From NCBI GenBank assembly GCA_020847755.1, contig JADLBK010000061.1:1-54521 (forward strand): DNA of 54,521 nt, read 5' to 3'. The notes under the pieces were generated by a model, which was given only the letters and a program-made list of their open reading frames with translations, ran no database searches and was not told the DNA's origin. Shown here piece after piece: positions 44,993 to 54,521 of this stretch. Each line of letters starts with the position of its first letter. Within the stretch, counting starts at the first letter, position 1. The position numbers were made by a program, and so were the translations under genes. Origin of the DNA: Flavobacteriales bacterium. Its GTDB lineage: Bacteria; Bacteroidota; Bacteroidia; Flavobacteriales_F; PHOS-HE28.

Positions 44993-45760
44993 ATGCACCA
45001 CCGCTACGCCACCCTCGCCCTCCTGCTCGGTGCGCTGAACGCCAGCGCGCAGTACTGCTCCCCCAGCTTCGTGAACGGCTGCTTCAGCTGGCAGAACCAG
45101 AGCCTCACCCTCGGCACCATCAATTGGACGGCCGGCAGCGACTGCTTCACCAGCGACTTCACCAACCTGAGCACGGCCCTCACCCCCGGCGTACCGGAGC
45201 CGATGACGGTGACCAGCGGCAACTGGACCGGCTGCGCCGTGTGGGTGGACCTCGACAACAACGGCGCCTTCGAGGATACCGAGAACCTCTATTACAGCTA
45301 CGTGGGCGGTTCGCCCAGCTACACGTACAGCTTCTCCATCACCCTGCCGGCCAACACACCGGCCGGGAATTACCGCATGCGCGTGATCGCACCGTGGGGA
45401 TCGGACGGCTTCCTGGACACCAACACGAACGGCTACGGCCCGTGCGGTGCCTTCCAATACGGCAACTTCAACGACTTCACGGTGGTGGTGGGCACCACCT
45501 CCGTCGGCGCCGCCCGGAGAAGCAACGAGCCCGTCCTGTTCCCGAACCCGTGCACCGACCGGATCACCGTGCAGTGGCCGGATGCGGACCTCGAGCAGAT
45601 GACCCTGCTCGGCCCGGATGGACGCATCATCACCCTGCTCCCCGTCGTGAACGGAGCGCCGCTTCGCACGCTCGATGTGTCCGGACTCGCTGCGGGCACT
45701 TACGCGATCGCCGGCACGGGCCGCTCATCCGTCCGTTCGGTGCGCTTCAACAAGGAGTAG
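44993..45760 (+). CDS. GEVED-domain secreted protein with T9SS sorting domain
   Basis: A 255-residue exported protein: signal peptide (HHRYATLALLLGALNASAQ), a cysteine-containing N-terminal module (YCSPSFVNGCFSW...), a GEVED-type beta domain (VWVDLDNNGAFEDTENLYYSY, PAGNYRMRVIAPW) and a type A sorting domain (EPVLFPNPCTDRITVQW...LAAGTYAIAGTGRSSVRSVRF). GEVED domains usually accompany adhesin- or hydrolase-like surface proteins; no catalytic residues are obvious. Convergent with katG, with a strong hairpin terminator between. Confidence 0.9.
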   Translation: MHHRYATLALLLGALNASAQYCSPSFVNGCFSWQNQSLTLGTINWTAGSDCFTSDFTNLSTALTPGVPEPMTVTSGNWTGCAVWVDLDNNGAFEDTENLYYSYVGGSPSYTYSFSITLPANTPAGNYRMRVIAPWGSDGFLDTNTNGYGPCGAFQYGNFNDFTVVVGTTSVGAARRSNEPVLFPNPCTDRITVQWPDADLEQMTLLGPDGRIITLLPVVNGAPLRTLDVSGLAAGTYAIAGTGRSSVRSVRFNKE

Positions 45761-45964
45761 CTACCGATATCGTCCCGCTGCCGGGTCCCGCGAGCCATCG
45801 ATGATCGAGGGTTCCAGCTACGGGATCGAAGGCCGGGATCGGCCGTGCACGATCGACGCGTGGACCCGTACACCGCACCGGTGCGGATCCGGGGGAACTG
45901 CAACCTCACCGCGCACGGAGTTCGATCCCCTCCGGTGATCCGTGCGGCTCGACGACCGGACATG

Positions 45965-46002
45965 ATCGAGGAAGGCGGCCCGACCGGGCCGCCTTCCTCG
46001 AT
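45965..46002. terminator. Perfect 17-bp hairpin between convergent genes
   Basis: Arms ATCGAGGAAGGCGGCCC and GGGCCGCCTTCCTCGAT are perfectly complementary around a 4-base loop (GACC). No clear U tract follows on either strand, but the position between the convergent GEVED and katG genes makes a bidirectional terminator the best reading. The rest of the 45761-46020 spacer shows nothing else I can call. Confidence 0.7.
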
Positions 46003-46020
46003 CGCAGCTGTTGGTAGCGC

Positions 46021-49383
<3,363 letters not shown>

Positions 49384-49932
49384 TCAGCCGACCTGACGCC
49401 GCACATACTCGCTCTGCACCAACCCACCGGGGAAGCCACGGGTGGTGACGAGCTTCAAGCGGATGTCCTTCTCCAGCGGGCCGAAGAGCGCAATGCCCTG
49501 CCCGATGAGCACCGGCACATGCGTGATGATGAGCCTGTCGATGAGCCCGGCGCGAAGGAAGCGCTGCACGGTGAGCCCTCCATCGATGTACAGGTGGTGA
49601 TGACCGTTCGCGGAGAGATGTCCCACCACTTCGTGCGGCGTCATGTTCAGAAGCTCCACGTCGGCACCGCGAGCACGGGCGGCAGAAAGGTCAGGTGCTC
49701 CGCTGCTGAGCACGACCACCTTCCTCGTGTAGGGCCAGGCATCGAAGCTCAACACCTTCTCGAACGTGCGGCGGCCCATCACAATGGCGTCGATGCCGGC
49801 CATGAAGGCTTCGTAGCCGTGGTCGCCCAGCTCAGCGGTACCATCGCCCTCCAGAAAGTCCAGGGCCCCATCCGGTCGCGCGATGTAGCCGTCGATGCTG
49901 AGGCCGCAGAAGACGGAGCAGGTGCTTCGCAT
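49384..49932 (-). CDS. RibD C-terminal/dihydrofolate reductase-like protein
   Basis: A 182-residue NADPH-reductase fold of the RibD_C family: CSVFCGLSIDGYIARPDGALDFL, IDAIVMGRRTFEKVLSF, KVVVLSS, HHLYIDGGLTVQRFLRAGLIDRLIITHVPVLIGQGIALFG. These proteins are relatives of DHFR with unknown substrates, often found singly. A GAACTTTG lies just upstream of the ATG, only loosely like a -7 box. It is divergent from the repeat-rich T9SS gene. Confidence 0.88.
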   Translation of the reverse strand: MRSTCSVFCGLSIDGYIARPDGALDFLEGDGTAELGDHGYEAFMAGIDAIVMGRRTFEKVLSFDAWPYTRKVVVLSSGAPDLSAARARGADVELLNMTPHEVVGHLSANGHHHLYIDGGLTVQRFLRAGLIDRLIITHVPVLIGQGIALFGPLEKDIRLKLVTTRGFPGGLVQSEYVRRQVG

Positions 49933-50011
49933 GGCCGCAAAGTTCGCTGCACGGATGACGACCTCCCGCGGTGGCGCACACGCCGTCCCTTGCCCGTTCG
50001 CCTGCCCGAGC

Positions 50012-50019
50012 TACCTTCA
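50012..50019 (+). promoter_or_regulatory. Promoter TTG-N19-TACCTTCA
   Basis: TTG at 49990-49992 and TACCTTCA at 50012 are 19 bases apart, matching the Bacteroidota -33/-7 arrangement. The start codon of the T9SS gene follows 34 bases later. Confidence 0.5.
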
Positions 50020-50053
50020 TCGTGCGATCGCCTCACGGCCGCCCGACACCATC

Positions 50054-51736
50054 ATGAAGTCGATCATCGCCCTGCTCCTGACCGGCATCTGCGTGCTCTC
50101 CTGCGCCGCGCAACCCTTCCAATGGGTATCAACCCTGGGCGATGCGGGCGTGGACCGCACCGTGGACATCGCCACCGACCCCGCGGGCCACGTGTACATC
50201 GCAGGCACGTTCACCGGTCTGCTCGACCTGGATCCAGGCCCCGCCGTGCTCGCCGATTCGACCAACGGTTCCACGGACTTCTTCATCCAGAAGTTGACCC
50301 CCACCGGTGACCTGGTCTACGGATACGCCTTTGGCGGTGTCGCCCAGGAAATGGCCACCGGCATCACCGCCGATGCGACGGGCAACGCCTACATCACCGG
50401 GTACATCCAGAGCGTCATGGATATGGACCCCGGTCCAGGCAGCTTCCTCGTCGGGTCCGCGGGCATCCTCGACATCTTCGTGCTGAAGCTCGACCCCACG
50501 GGCGATCTTCTGTGGGCCTCCACCATCGGCGGCGCCACCCTCGAGAACGGCAGGGCCATCGCCCTGGACGCGGCGTCCAACATCCACATCGCAGGCTACT
50601 TCACCGGAACGGTCGACTTCGACCCTGGGCCCGGCGCGGACTTTCGAAGCTCCGCCGGCGGCAACGACATCTTCGTCCTGAAGTTGGGATCGGACGGAAG
50701 CCACCTATGGACCGCGACCATGGGCGGCCCCGGCATGGACATCGCCGAGGCCATCGCGGTGGACGATCTGGGGAACGTGCTCACCACCGGAACCTTCGCG
50801 GATTCCGCCGACCTCGACCCGGGTGCGGGCATCGACATGCTCACCTCCACCGGCGGGCTCGACATTTTCGTGTCCAAGCTCGACGTGAACGGAGCCTTCG
50901 TGTGGGCGAAGGGCTTCGGTGGCCTGTCGGGTGAGGACGCCGGCCGGTCCATCGCCGTCAACAGTGCGGGTGAGGTGCATGTTGCCGGGCATTTCGCCAA
51001 CATCGTGGACTTCGACCCCGATGGGGGCGTGGACCAGCTCACCTCCGCCGGTGGCGTCGATGCCTTCATCAACGTCTTCGATGCGAACGGCGCTCACCTG
51101 TGGGCCGCACGGATCGGCTCCTCCAGCGAGGACCGTGGCTTCAAGCTCGTCACCGACGCCACGGATCACCTGTTCCTCACCGGACTGTTCTCCAACTCCG
51201 CCGACCTCGACCCAGGCCCGGGTACCGCCCCATCCTCCTCCCTTGGCGGCACCGACGCGTTCATCCTTCGCTTGGAACCGACCGGCGCGCTCCTCAGCGC
51301 GCTGACCCTCGGCGGCACCGGCGATGATCGGGCCAACGCCTTCGCGCTGCTGCCCGACGGATCCTTCGTGGTCGGCGGGAGCTTCGTGGACACAGTGGAC
51401 TTCGACCCCGGCATCGGCGACTTACTTCGTCCATCCGCCGGATCGGAGGACGCCTTCGTGCTCAAGCTCGGCGACTTCACCACATCGACCACCGAGCAAG
51501 GCACAACGCCCCTGTTGCCGTATCCGAACCCCGCCACCGATCACCTCAACGTGCAACGCGCTCCGGGGGCCGCACCCGCGCCCTACGCCATCCACGACGC
51601 GCTTGGCCGAACGCTGCTGCACGGCACGCTCACCACACCCAACAGCACGCTCGACATCCGCGCTCTGCCCGCGGGCACCTACCTGTTGCGCACGGACGAG
51701 GGACCCCGTCAGGTCCTGCGCTTCGTGAAGTGGTGA
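50054..51736 (+). CDS. Repeat-rich secreted protein (SBBP-like repeats) with T9SS sorting domain
   Basis: A 560-residue exported protein: signal peptide (KSIIALLLTGICVLSCAAQ), seven or so repeats of about 65 residues of the form IAxDxxGNxxxxGxFxGxxDFDPGPGxxxxxSAGGxDxFVLKLxxxGxxLWAxxxGG, and a C-terminal sorting domain (LLPYPNPATDHLNV...PAGTYLLRTDEGPRQVLRFVKW). Each repeat has a DFDPGPG-like loop that may bind calcium. These SBBP/propeller-type repeats are common on Bacteroidota surfaces. Start set at the signal peptide ATG; the track start is antisense to the RibD gene. Its stop lies at the edge of direct repeat A. Confidence 0.92.
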   Translation: MKSIIALLLTGICVLSCAAQPFQWVSTLGDAGVDRTVDIATDPAGHVYIAGTFTGLLDLDPGPAVLADSTNGSTDFFIQKLTPTGDLVYGYAFGGVAQEMATGITADATGNAYITGYIQSVMDMDPGPGSFLVGSAGILDIFVLKLDPTGDLLWASTIGGATLENGRAIALDAASNIHIAGYFTGTVDFDPGPGADFRSSAGGNDIFVLKLGSDGSHLWTATMGGPGMDIAEAIAVDDLGNVLTTGTFADSADLDPGAGIDMLTSTGGLDIFVSKLDVNGAFVWAKGFGGLSGEDAGRSIAVNSAGEVHVAGHFANIVDFDPDGGVDQLTSAGGVDAFINVFDANGAHLWAARIGSSSEDRGFKLVTDATDHLFLTGLFSNSADLDPGPGTAPSSSLGGTDAFILRLEPTGALLSALTLGGTGDDRANAFALLPDGSFVVGGSFVDTVDFDPGIGDLLRPSAGSEDAFVLKLGDFTTSTTEQGTTPLLPYPNPATDHLNVQRAPGAAPAPYAIHDALGRTLLHGTLTTPNSTLDIRALPAGTYLLRTDEGPRQVLRFVKW

Positions 51737-51997
51737 TGGCGCGGCGAGCATGGCTCCGAGCCACAACGTTCTCCGCGCAAGAGCACCGGACGGTCCCTGT
51801 GGAGGTTGGGGTGGACATCCTGCGGATGGTCCGGGTCGTGGACCGGATCGCGCTGGGCACCCAAGCTGCCCTCCAGGTTCCGGATGCGACCCTTCCCTGC
51901 CGCCTCATCCCCGGAACCACCGCAAAGCGAGCAACAGGACCGCCAGATGGGCAAGGGGAGCTGGCGCAGCGGGTGAAGGGAAGCCGCATGGGTGAAC
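51735..51997. repeat. Direct repeat copy A (upstream of the toxin-antitoxin pair)
   Basis: This 263-base stretch, apart from the last gene's stop, has no ORF of note. It resembles 52660-52997: both begin GATGGCGyGG...GGCTCCGAGCC and share a core of about 137/139 bases (CCAAGCT..CCTCCAGGTTCCGGATGCGACCCTTCC to GAGCTG..CGCAGCGG). By eye I count about 13 mismatches and a 2-base gap in the core, roughly 89 percent identity. An internal GGTTCCGG...CCGGAACC pair spans 51876-51918. It fills nearly all of the 51737-52035 gap. Confidence 0.75.
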
Positions 51998-52035
51998 GGC
52001 CCTGAGGCGGTCAAAACGGCTTAACTTGCACCATC

Positions 52036-52269
52036 ATGGAACGCTCGCAACTCGGCCGCATCACCATCAGCCCCAGCATCTGCCACGGCAAGCCGTGTGT
52101 GCGCGGCATGCGCTGGCCCGTGGAGGTGGTCATCGATATGCTCGGTGCGGGCATGAGCGCGGATGAGATCGTCCGGGAGCATCCTGAATTGCAGAACGAG
52201 GACATCCAGGCGTGCTTGAACTACGCCAAGCTCACCGTATCCGGTCATTCGCTCGGTGATGTGGCGTGA
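52036..52269 (+). CDS. DUF433 antitoxin-like protein
   Basis: A 77-residue protein of the DUF433 family: ITISPSICHGKPCVRGMRWPVEVVIDMLGAGMSADEIVREHPELQNEDIQACLNYAKLTVS. DUF433 proteins are known as antitoxins paired with DUF5615 PIN-like toxins and are thought to bind DNA and block the toxin. Its stop overlaps the next start as TGATG. Upstream, TTAACTTGCACC is a loose -7-like sequence. The pair is flanked by direct repeats A and B. Confidence 0.88.
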   Translation: MERSQLGRITISPSICHGKPCVRGMRWPVEVVIDMLGAGMSADEIVREHPELQNEDIQACLNYAKLTVSGHSLGDVA

Positions 52270-52631
52270 TGCGCTTCCTCTGCGACGTCCATATCTCCAT
52301 CCAGCTCTGCAAGCGCCTGTCCGAGGCTGGGCACAACTGCCAGCATGTGAACCGCCTGCCTGAGCGCTGGCATACCTCCGACCAGGACATCGCGCGCTTC
52401 GCAGACCTGGAGGACCGCATCCTCATCACCAAGGACTCCGACTTCCGCGATTCGTGCATCCTGCACAGCACGCCGCGCAAGCTCATCAAGGTGAACCTCG
52501 GCAACATCCCGCACCAGGTGCTCAGCGACCTGCTCTTCAAGAACCTCGGCGAACTGGCCCGCTTGAATGAACGCCCACGCTTCCTGGTCGAGGCGGACAT
52601 CGCCCGCATGTCCGTGATCGAGCTGGGTTGA
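52269..52631 (+). CDS. DUF5615 PIN-like toxin
   Basis: A 120-residue PIN-like protein of the DUF5615 family. The acidic residues expected of a PIN nuclease are present: D6 in FLCDVHIS, D56 and D58 in LITKDSDFRD. In VapC-type toxins the PIN fold cleaves RNA, and DUF5615 is predicted to do likewise. Start at the ATG that overlaps the DUF433 stop; the track's GTG one codon earlier is less likely. The antitoxin-first order is standard. Confidence 0.9.
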   Translation: MRFLCDVHISIQLCKRLSEAGHNCQHVNRLPERWHTSDQDIARFADLEDRILITKDSDFRDSCILHSTPRKLIKVNLGNIPHQVLSDLLFKNLGELARLNERPRFLVEADIARMSVIELG

Positions 52632-52659
52632 ACCGCTGCATGCGGATCGACACGGAGAA

Positions 52660-52997
52660 GATGGCGTGGTGATCACGGCTCCGAGCCGCAGGGTCCCCGC
52701 CAAATGCGCGGGAGATCCGGCGGAGGTTTGGGAGGACACCCTGCGGCGGTCTAGGCCTACGGGTACACCTTCCGTACCGTGGGGTCGCGTAGAACGACCA
52801 TACCTAATGCAGGCCGTGCACCCTATCACGGAAGGCGCCTGACCGCCCTCAAGCAGGCCCAAGCTATCCTCCAGGTTCCGGATGCGACCCTTCCCTGCCG
52901 CCTCCTACCCGGAACCACCGCAACCGGCGAGCAACTGGACCGCCAGAGGAGCAAGGGGAGCTGTCGCAGCGGCTGGAGGTGAGCCGCATGGGTGAAC
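52660..52997. repeat. Direct repeat copy B (downstream of the toxin gene)
   Basis: The second copy of the repeat, running from GATGGCGTGG to GGGTGAAC. It keeps the core and the internal GGTTCCGG...CCGGAACC pair (52874-52916, the same 43-base span as copy A) but has about 75 extra bases in the middle, CCTACGGGTACACCTTCCG...GACCGCCCTCAAGCAGG, that copy A lacks. It covers most of the 52632-53053 gap, where I see no gene. Confidence 0.75.
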
Positions 52998-53053
52998 TGC
53001 AGCGATGCGCCGTATCTCCCCAAGTGCGCGGCGACCCCGCGGGTCATCCACGC

Positions 53054-54130
53054 TCATTCGCTCAGCTCGCGTTCGATGTCCTTCACGCTCGGTAATGCAC
53101 CGCGCAGGCGCTTGGGCAAGGTAGCCACCAACCGCGTACGCCATTCCGCCACCCCGATGGGCTTGGCCACGTCGCGCAACGCGTACTCCACCACGAGCTT
53201 GTCGTTGTCCTTGCACAGCAGCAGCCCGATGGATGGCTTGTCGTCCGGATGGCGCATCCGCGCATCCACGGCGGTGAGGTAGAAGTTCATCTTGCCCGCG
53301 TGCTCCGGCTCGAAGGCCTCCATCTTCAGGTCCACCACCACATAGCAGCGGAGCTTCAAGTGGTAGAAGAGCAGGTCCACCTTGTACTCCTTACGCCCCA
53401 CCTTCAACGGCACCTGCCTGCCCACGAAGGCGAAGCCGGAGCCCAGTTCGAGCAGCACCTTCTGGATGTGGTCCACCAGCGCCTGCTCCAGATCGCGCTC
53501 ACGCATGTCGGCAGCGATCCCGAGGAACTCGAAGGTGTAGGGATCCTTCAGGGTTTGCTGCGCCAGGTCGGAACGGTCGGCGGGGAGCGTGCGCTTGAAG
53601 TTGGTGATGGCCCTGCCCTGTCGGCGATGCGCATGCGTGGCGATCTGTGCATCGAGCACGGCACGGCTCCATCCGTGGGCGATGGTGGCCTGCGCGTACC
53701 ACAGGCGGTGCTCGGGCTTCTTCAACTTGCTGAGGAGCAATACGTTGTGGCCCCATGGAATTTGTGCAACAAGCTGTTGCACAATTGATCCATCCCGGTA
53801 GGCTTCGGCGAAGGCACGCATATATTTCATGTTCCGCTCGCTCAAGCCGCCCATTCCGGGGAACTCCCGATGGAGGTCCTTTGCCAGTCGTTCCACCACC
53901 TTGCTGCCCCAGCCTTCCTTGTCCTGCCGCTCCCTGATCTCCCTGCCGATGTACCAATAGAGCATCACCAGCTCGCTGTTCACAGCAAGCGCAGCCCTGA
54001 GCTGCGCGGCTCGGATGCGCGCCTTCACGGCCTCGAGCACGGCCGCGTAGTTCTTCGGAAGTACGCTCACCGCGCCCCTTCCAGCCTTCGCGCTTCGCCG
54101 TGATGCGGACCTCTTCTTCGCCACTGGCAT
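53054..54130 (-). CDS. PDDEXK nuclease, DUF1016 (YhcG) family
   Basis: A 358-residue protein of the DUF1016/YhcG group. The N-terminal DUF1016-N part (YAAVLEAVKARIRAAQLRAALAVNSELVMLYWYIGREIRERQ) precedes GHNVLLLSKLKKPEHRLWYAQATIAHGWSRAVLDAQI, and the C-terminal nuclease core has KEYKVDLLFYHLKLRCYVVVDLKMEAFEPEHAGKMNFYLTAVD, with the D-(E/D)xK-like DLK. Members are linked to restriction or defence loci, with function unsettled. A palindrome (53762-53784) inside the gene encodes IVQQLVAQI and copies one upstream. TTATCTTG lies near the ATG and may be its -7 element. Confidence 0.88.
   Translation of the reverse strand: MPVAKKRSASRRSAKAGRGAVSVLPKNYAAVLEAVKARIRAAQLRAALAVNSELVMLYWYIGREIRERQDKEGWGSKVVERLAKDLHREFPGMGGLSERNMKYMRAFAEAYRDGSIVQQLVAQIPWGHNVLLLSKLKKPEHRLWYAQATIAHGWSRAVLDAQIATHAHRRQGRAITNFKRTLPADRSDLAQQTLKDPYTFEFLGIAADMRERDLEQALVDHIQKVLLELGSGFAFVGRQVPLKVGRKEYKVDLLFYHLKLRCYVVVDLKMEAFEPEHAGKMNFYLTAVDARMRHPDDKPSIGLLLCKDNDKLVVEYALRDVAKPIGVAEWRTRLVATLPKRLRGALPSVKDIERELSE
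53762..53784. repeat. Intragenic palindrome TTGTGCAACA-AGC-TGTTGCACAA
   Basis: Ten-base perfect arms around a 3-base centre, inside the DUF1016 gene. It nearly matches the upstream palindrome at 54164-54190. Confidence 0.85.
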
Positions 54131-54163
54131 GTGACCAAGATAACGGCGCTGCCACTTTGCGGT

Positions 54164-54190
54164 AATTGTGCAACAGCCTGTTGCACAATT
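54164..54190. repeat. Palindrome AATTGTGCAACA-GCC-TGTTGCACAATT upstream of the DUF1016 gene
   Basis: Perfect 12-base arms around GCC, centred about 46 bases upstream of the DUF1016 start. It could be an operator, or an RNA hairpin if transcription starts above it. Confidence 0.8.
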
Positions 54191-54211
54191 GCGGCCACTG
54201 CTCTACAGCCT

Positions 54212-54236
54212 ATTGTCCAACAGGCTGTTGGACGAT
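54212..54236. repeat. Second, variant palindrome ATTGTCCAACA-GGC-TGTTGGACGAT
   Basis: Arms GTCCAACA and TGTTGGAC around GGC, with the outer pairs mostly complementary (one mismatch). It shares the TTGTnCAACA-NNN-TGTTGnAC frame with the other two. Beyond it, 54237-54521 shows no gene or structure I can support. Confidence 0.7.
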
Positions 54237-54521
54237 CGGAGCCACGCTATCGGCTCAGATACATCGACCGCTCCCCATACACCTGCCGGAAGAACGGATC
54301 CTTAAGGTCCTTGATGAAACAGATCGCCTCGCCGGTGCTCTTCATCGCGGACGTGAGTCGAAAATGGCAATGACCACAAAGACCAGAACGACGCAAGGGC
54401 ACCTCTAACAACCCTTGCTTGAGCGCCGGATGAGCGGAGTAGGTCATGGCCCATGGTCGGTTGAAGTGTGAAGTTCGTTGATCCGGGTCGTTTTCGGGGC
54501 TGTTCGGTGCGGTCCGGTCAC

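Noticed and set aside
50150-51480. Regular DNA repeats that could be mistaken for a CRISPR or satellite array
   Set aside because: They are in-frame codons for the SBBP-like protein repeats; no constant repeat-spacer structure.
54247-54447. Minus-strand 66-residue ORF with GEAICFIKDLKDPFFRQVYGERSMYLSR
   Set aside because: Looks somewhat protein-like and has CxxC and other charged residues, but there is no promoter, ribosome site or recognised domain. It could be a gene fragment; not strong enough to annotate.

Overview
The window looks like a chromosomal piece of a high-GC member of the Bacteroidota, probably Flavobacteriales-like. Four secreted proteins end in a type IX secretion (T9SS) type A sorting domain. 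Several families are typical of that phylum (DUF4783, DUF4834, YfhO, GEVED, PASTA, M1 peptidase with a Bacteroidota-style layout). Many genes are preceded by the Bacteroidota -7 element TAnnTTTG. The organism assignment is an inference from these traits; I cannot run a search.

Region by region. 1-2.2 kb: end of menA, then menC and menE (menaquinone synthesis), convergent with an rluD-type pseudouridine synthase. 3.3-8.0 kb: a T9SS cargo protein, a membrane-anchored PASTA protein, D-Ala-D-Ala ligase and RdgB. 8.1-18 kb: a surface-glycan locus with a flippase, four glycosyltransferases, three methyltransferases and a large membrane protein. 18-24.4 kb: housekeeping genes (rlmH, nadC, YihY) plus DUF4783, a giant M1 peptidase with a barrel-like tail, and DUF2147. 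24.4-29.4 kb: an NHL-repeat T9SS protein, then a visibly AT-richer block with a methyltransferase, a second flippase and a polysialyltransferase-like enzyme. 29.4-40.4 kb: a tightly coupled minus-strand operon for a nonulosonic-acid (sialic-acid-like) sugar. It holds a NeuB-type synthase, a CMP-sugar synthetase, a CBS-DegT aminotransferase fusion, a GNAT/TIM-barrel fusion, a class III aminotransferase, an SDR, a glycosyltransferase and YfhO, headed by DUF4834. 40.5-45.8 kb: DEAD-box helicase, AlkD, LOG-family protein, DUF2490, a small SUMF1-like protein and a GEVED/T9SS protein. 46-49.4 kb: divergent katG and oxyR around a phased operator. 49.4-54.5 kb: RibD-like reductase, a repeat-rich T9SS protein, a DUF433/DUF5615 toxin-antitoxin pair flanked by long direct repeats, and a DUF1016 PDDEXK nuclease with matching palindromes upstream and inside the gene.

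How the genes fit together. The two glycan blocks (8-18 kb and 26-40 kb) together could make, flip and modify a surface polysaccharide carrying a CMP-activated nine-carbon acid sugar. The sugar pathway in the window is incomplete by known models: I see no dehydratase and no NeuC/PseG-like hydrolase. It carries two unusual fusions, so this cluster is my best candidate for an undescribed pathway variant. The distal accessory end (51.7-54.5 kb) has defence or toxin-antitoxin character and the most unexplained repeat structure. Seven genes have a -7 box only 4-6 bases before the start codon, so leaderless transcripts look common here.
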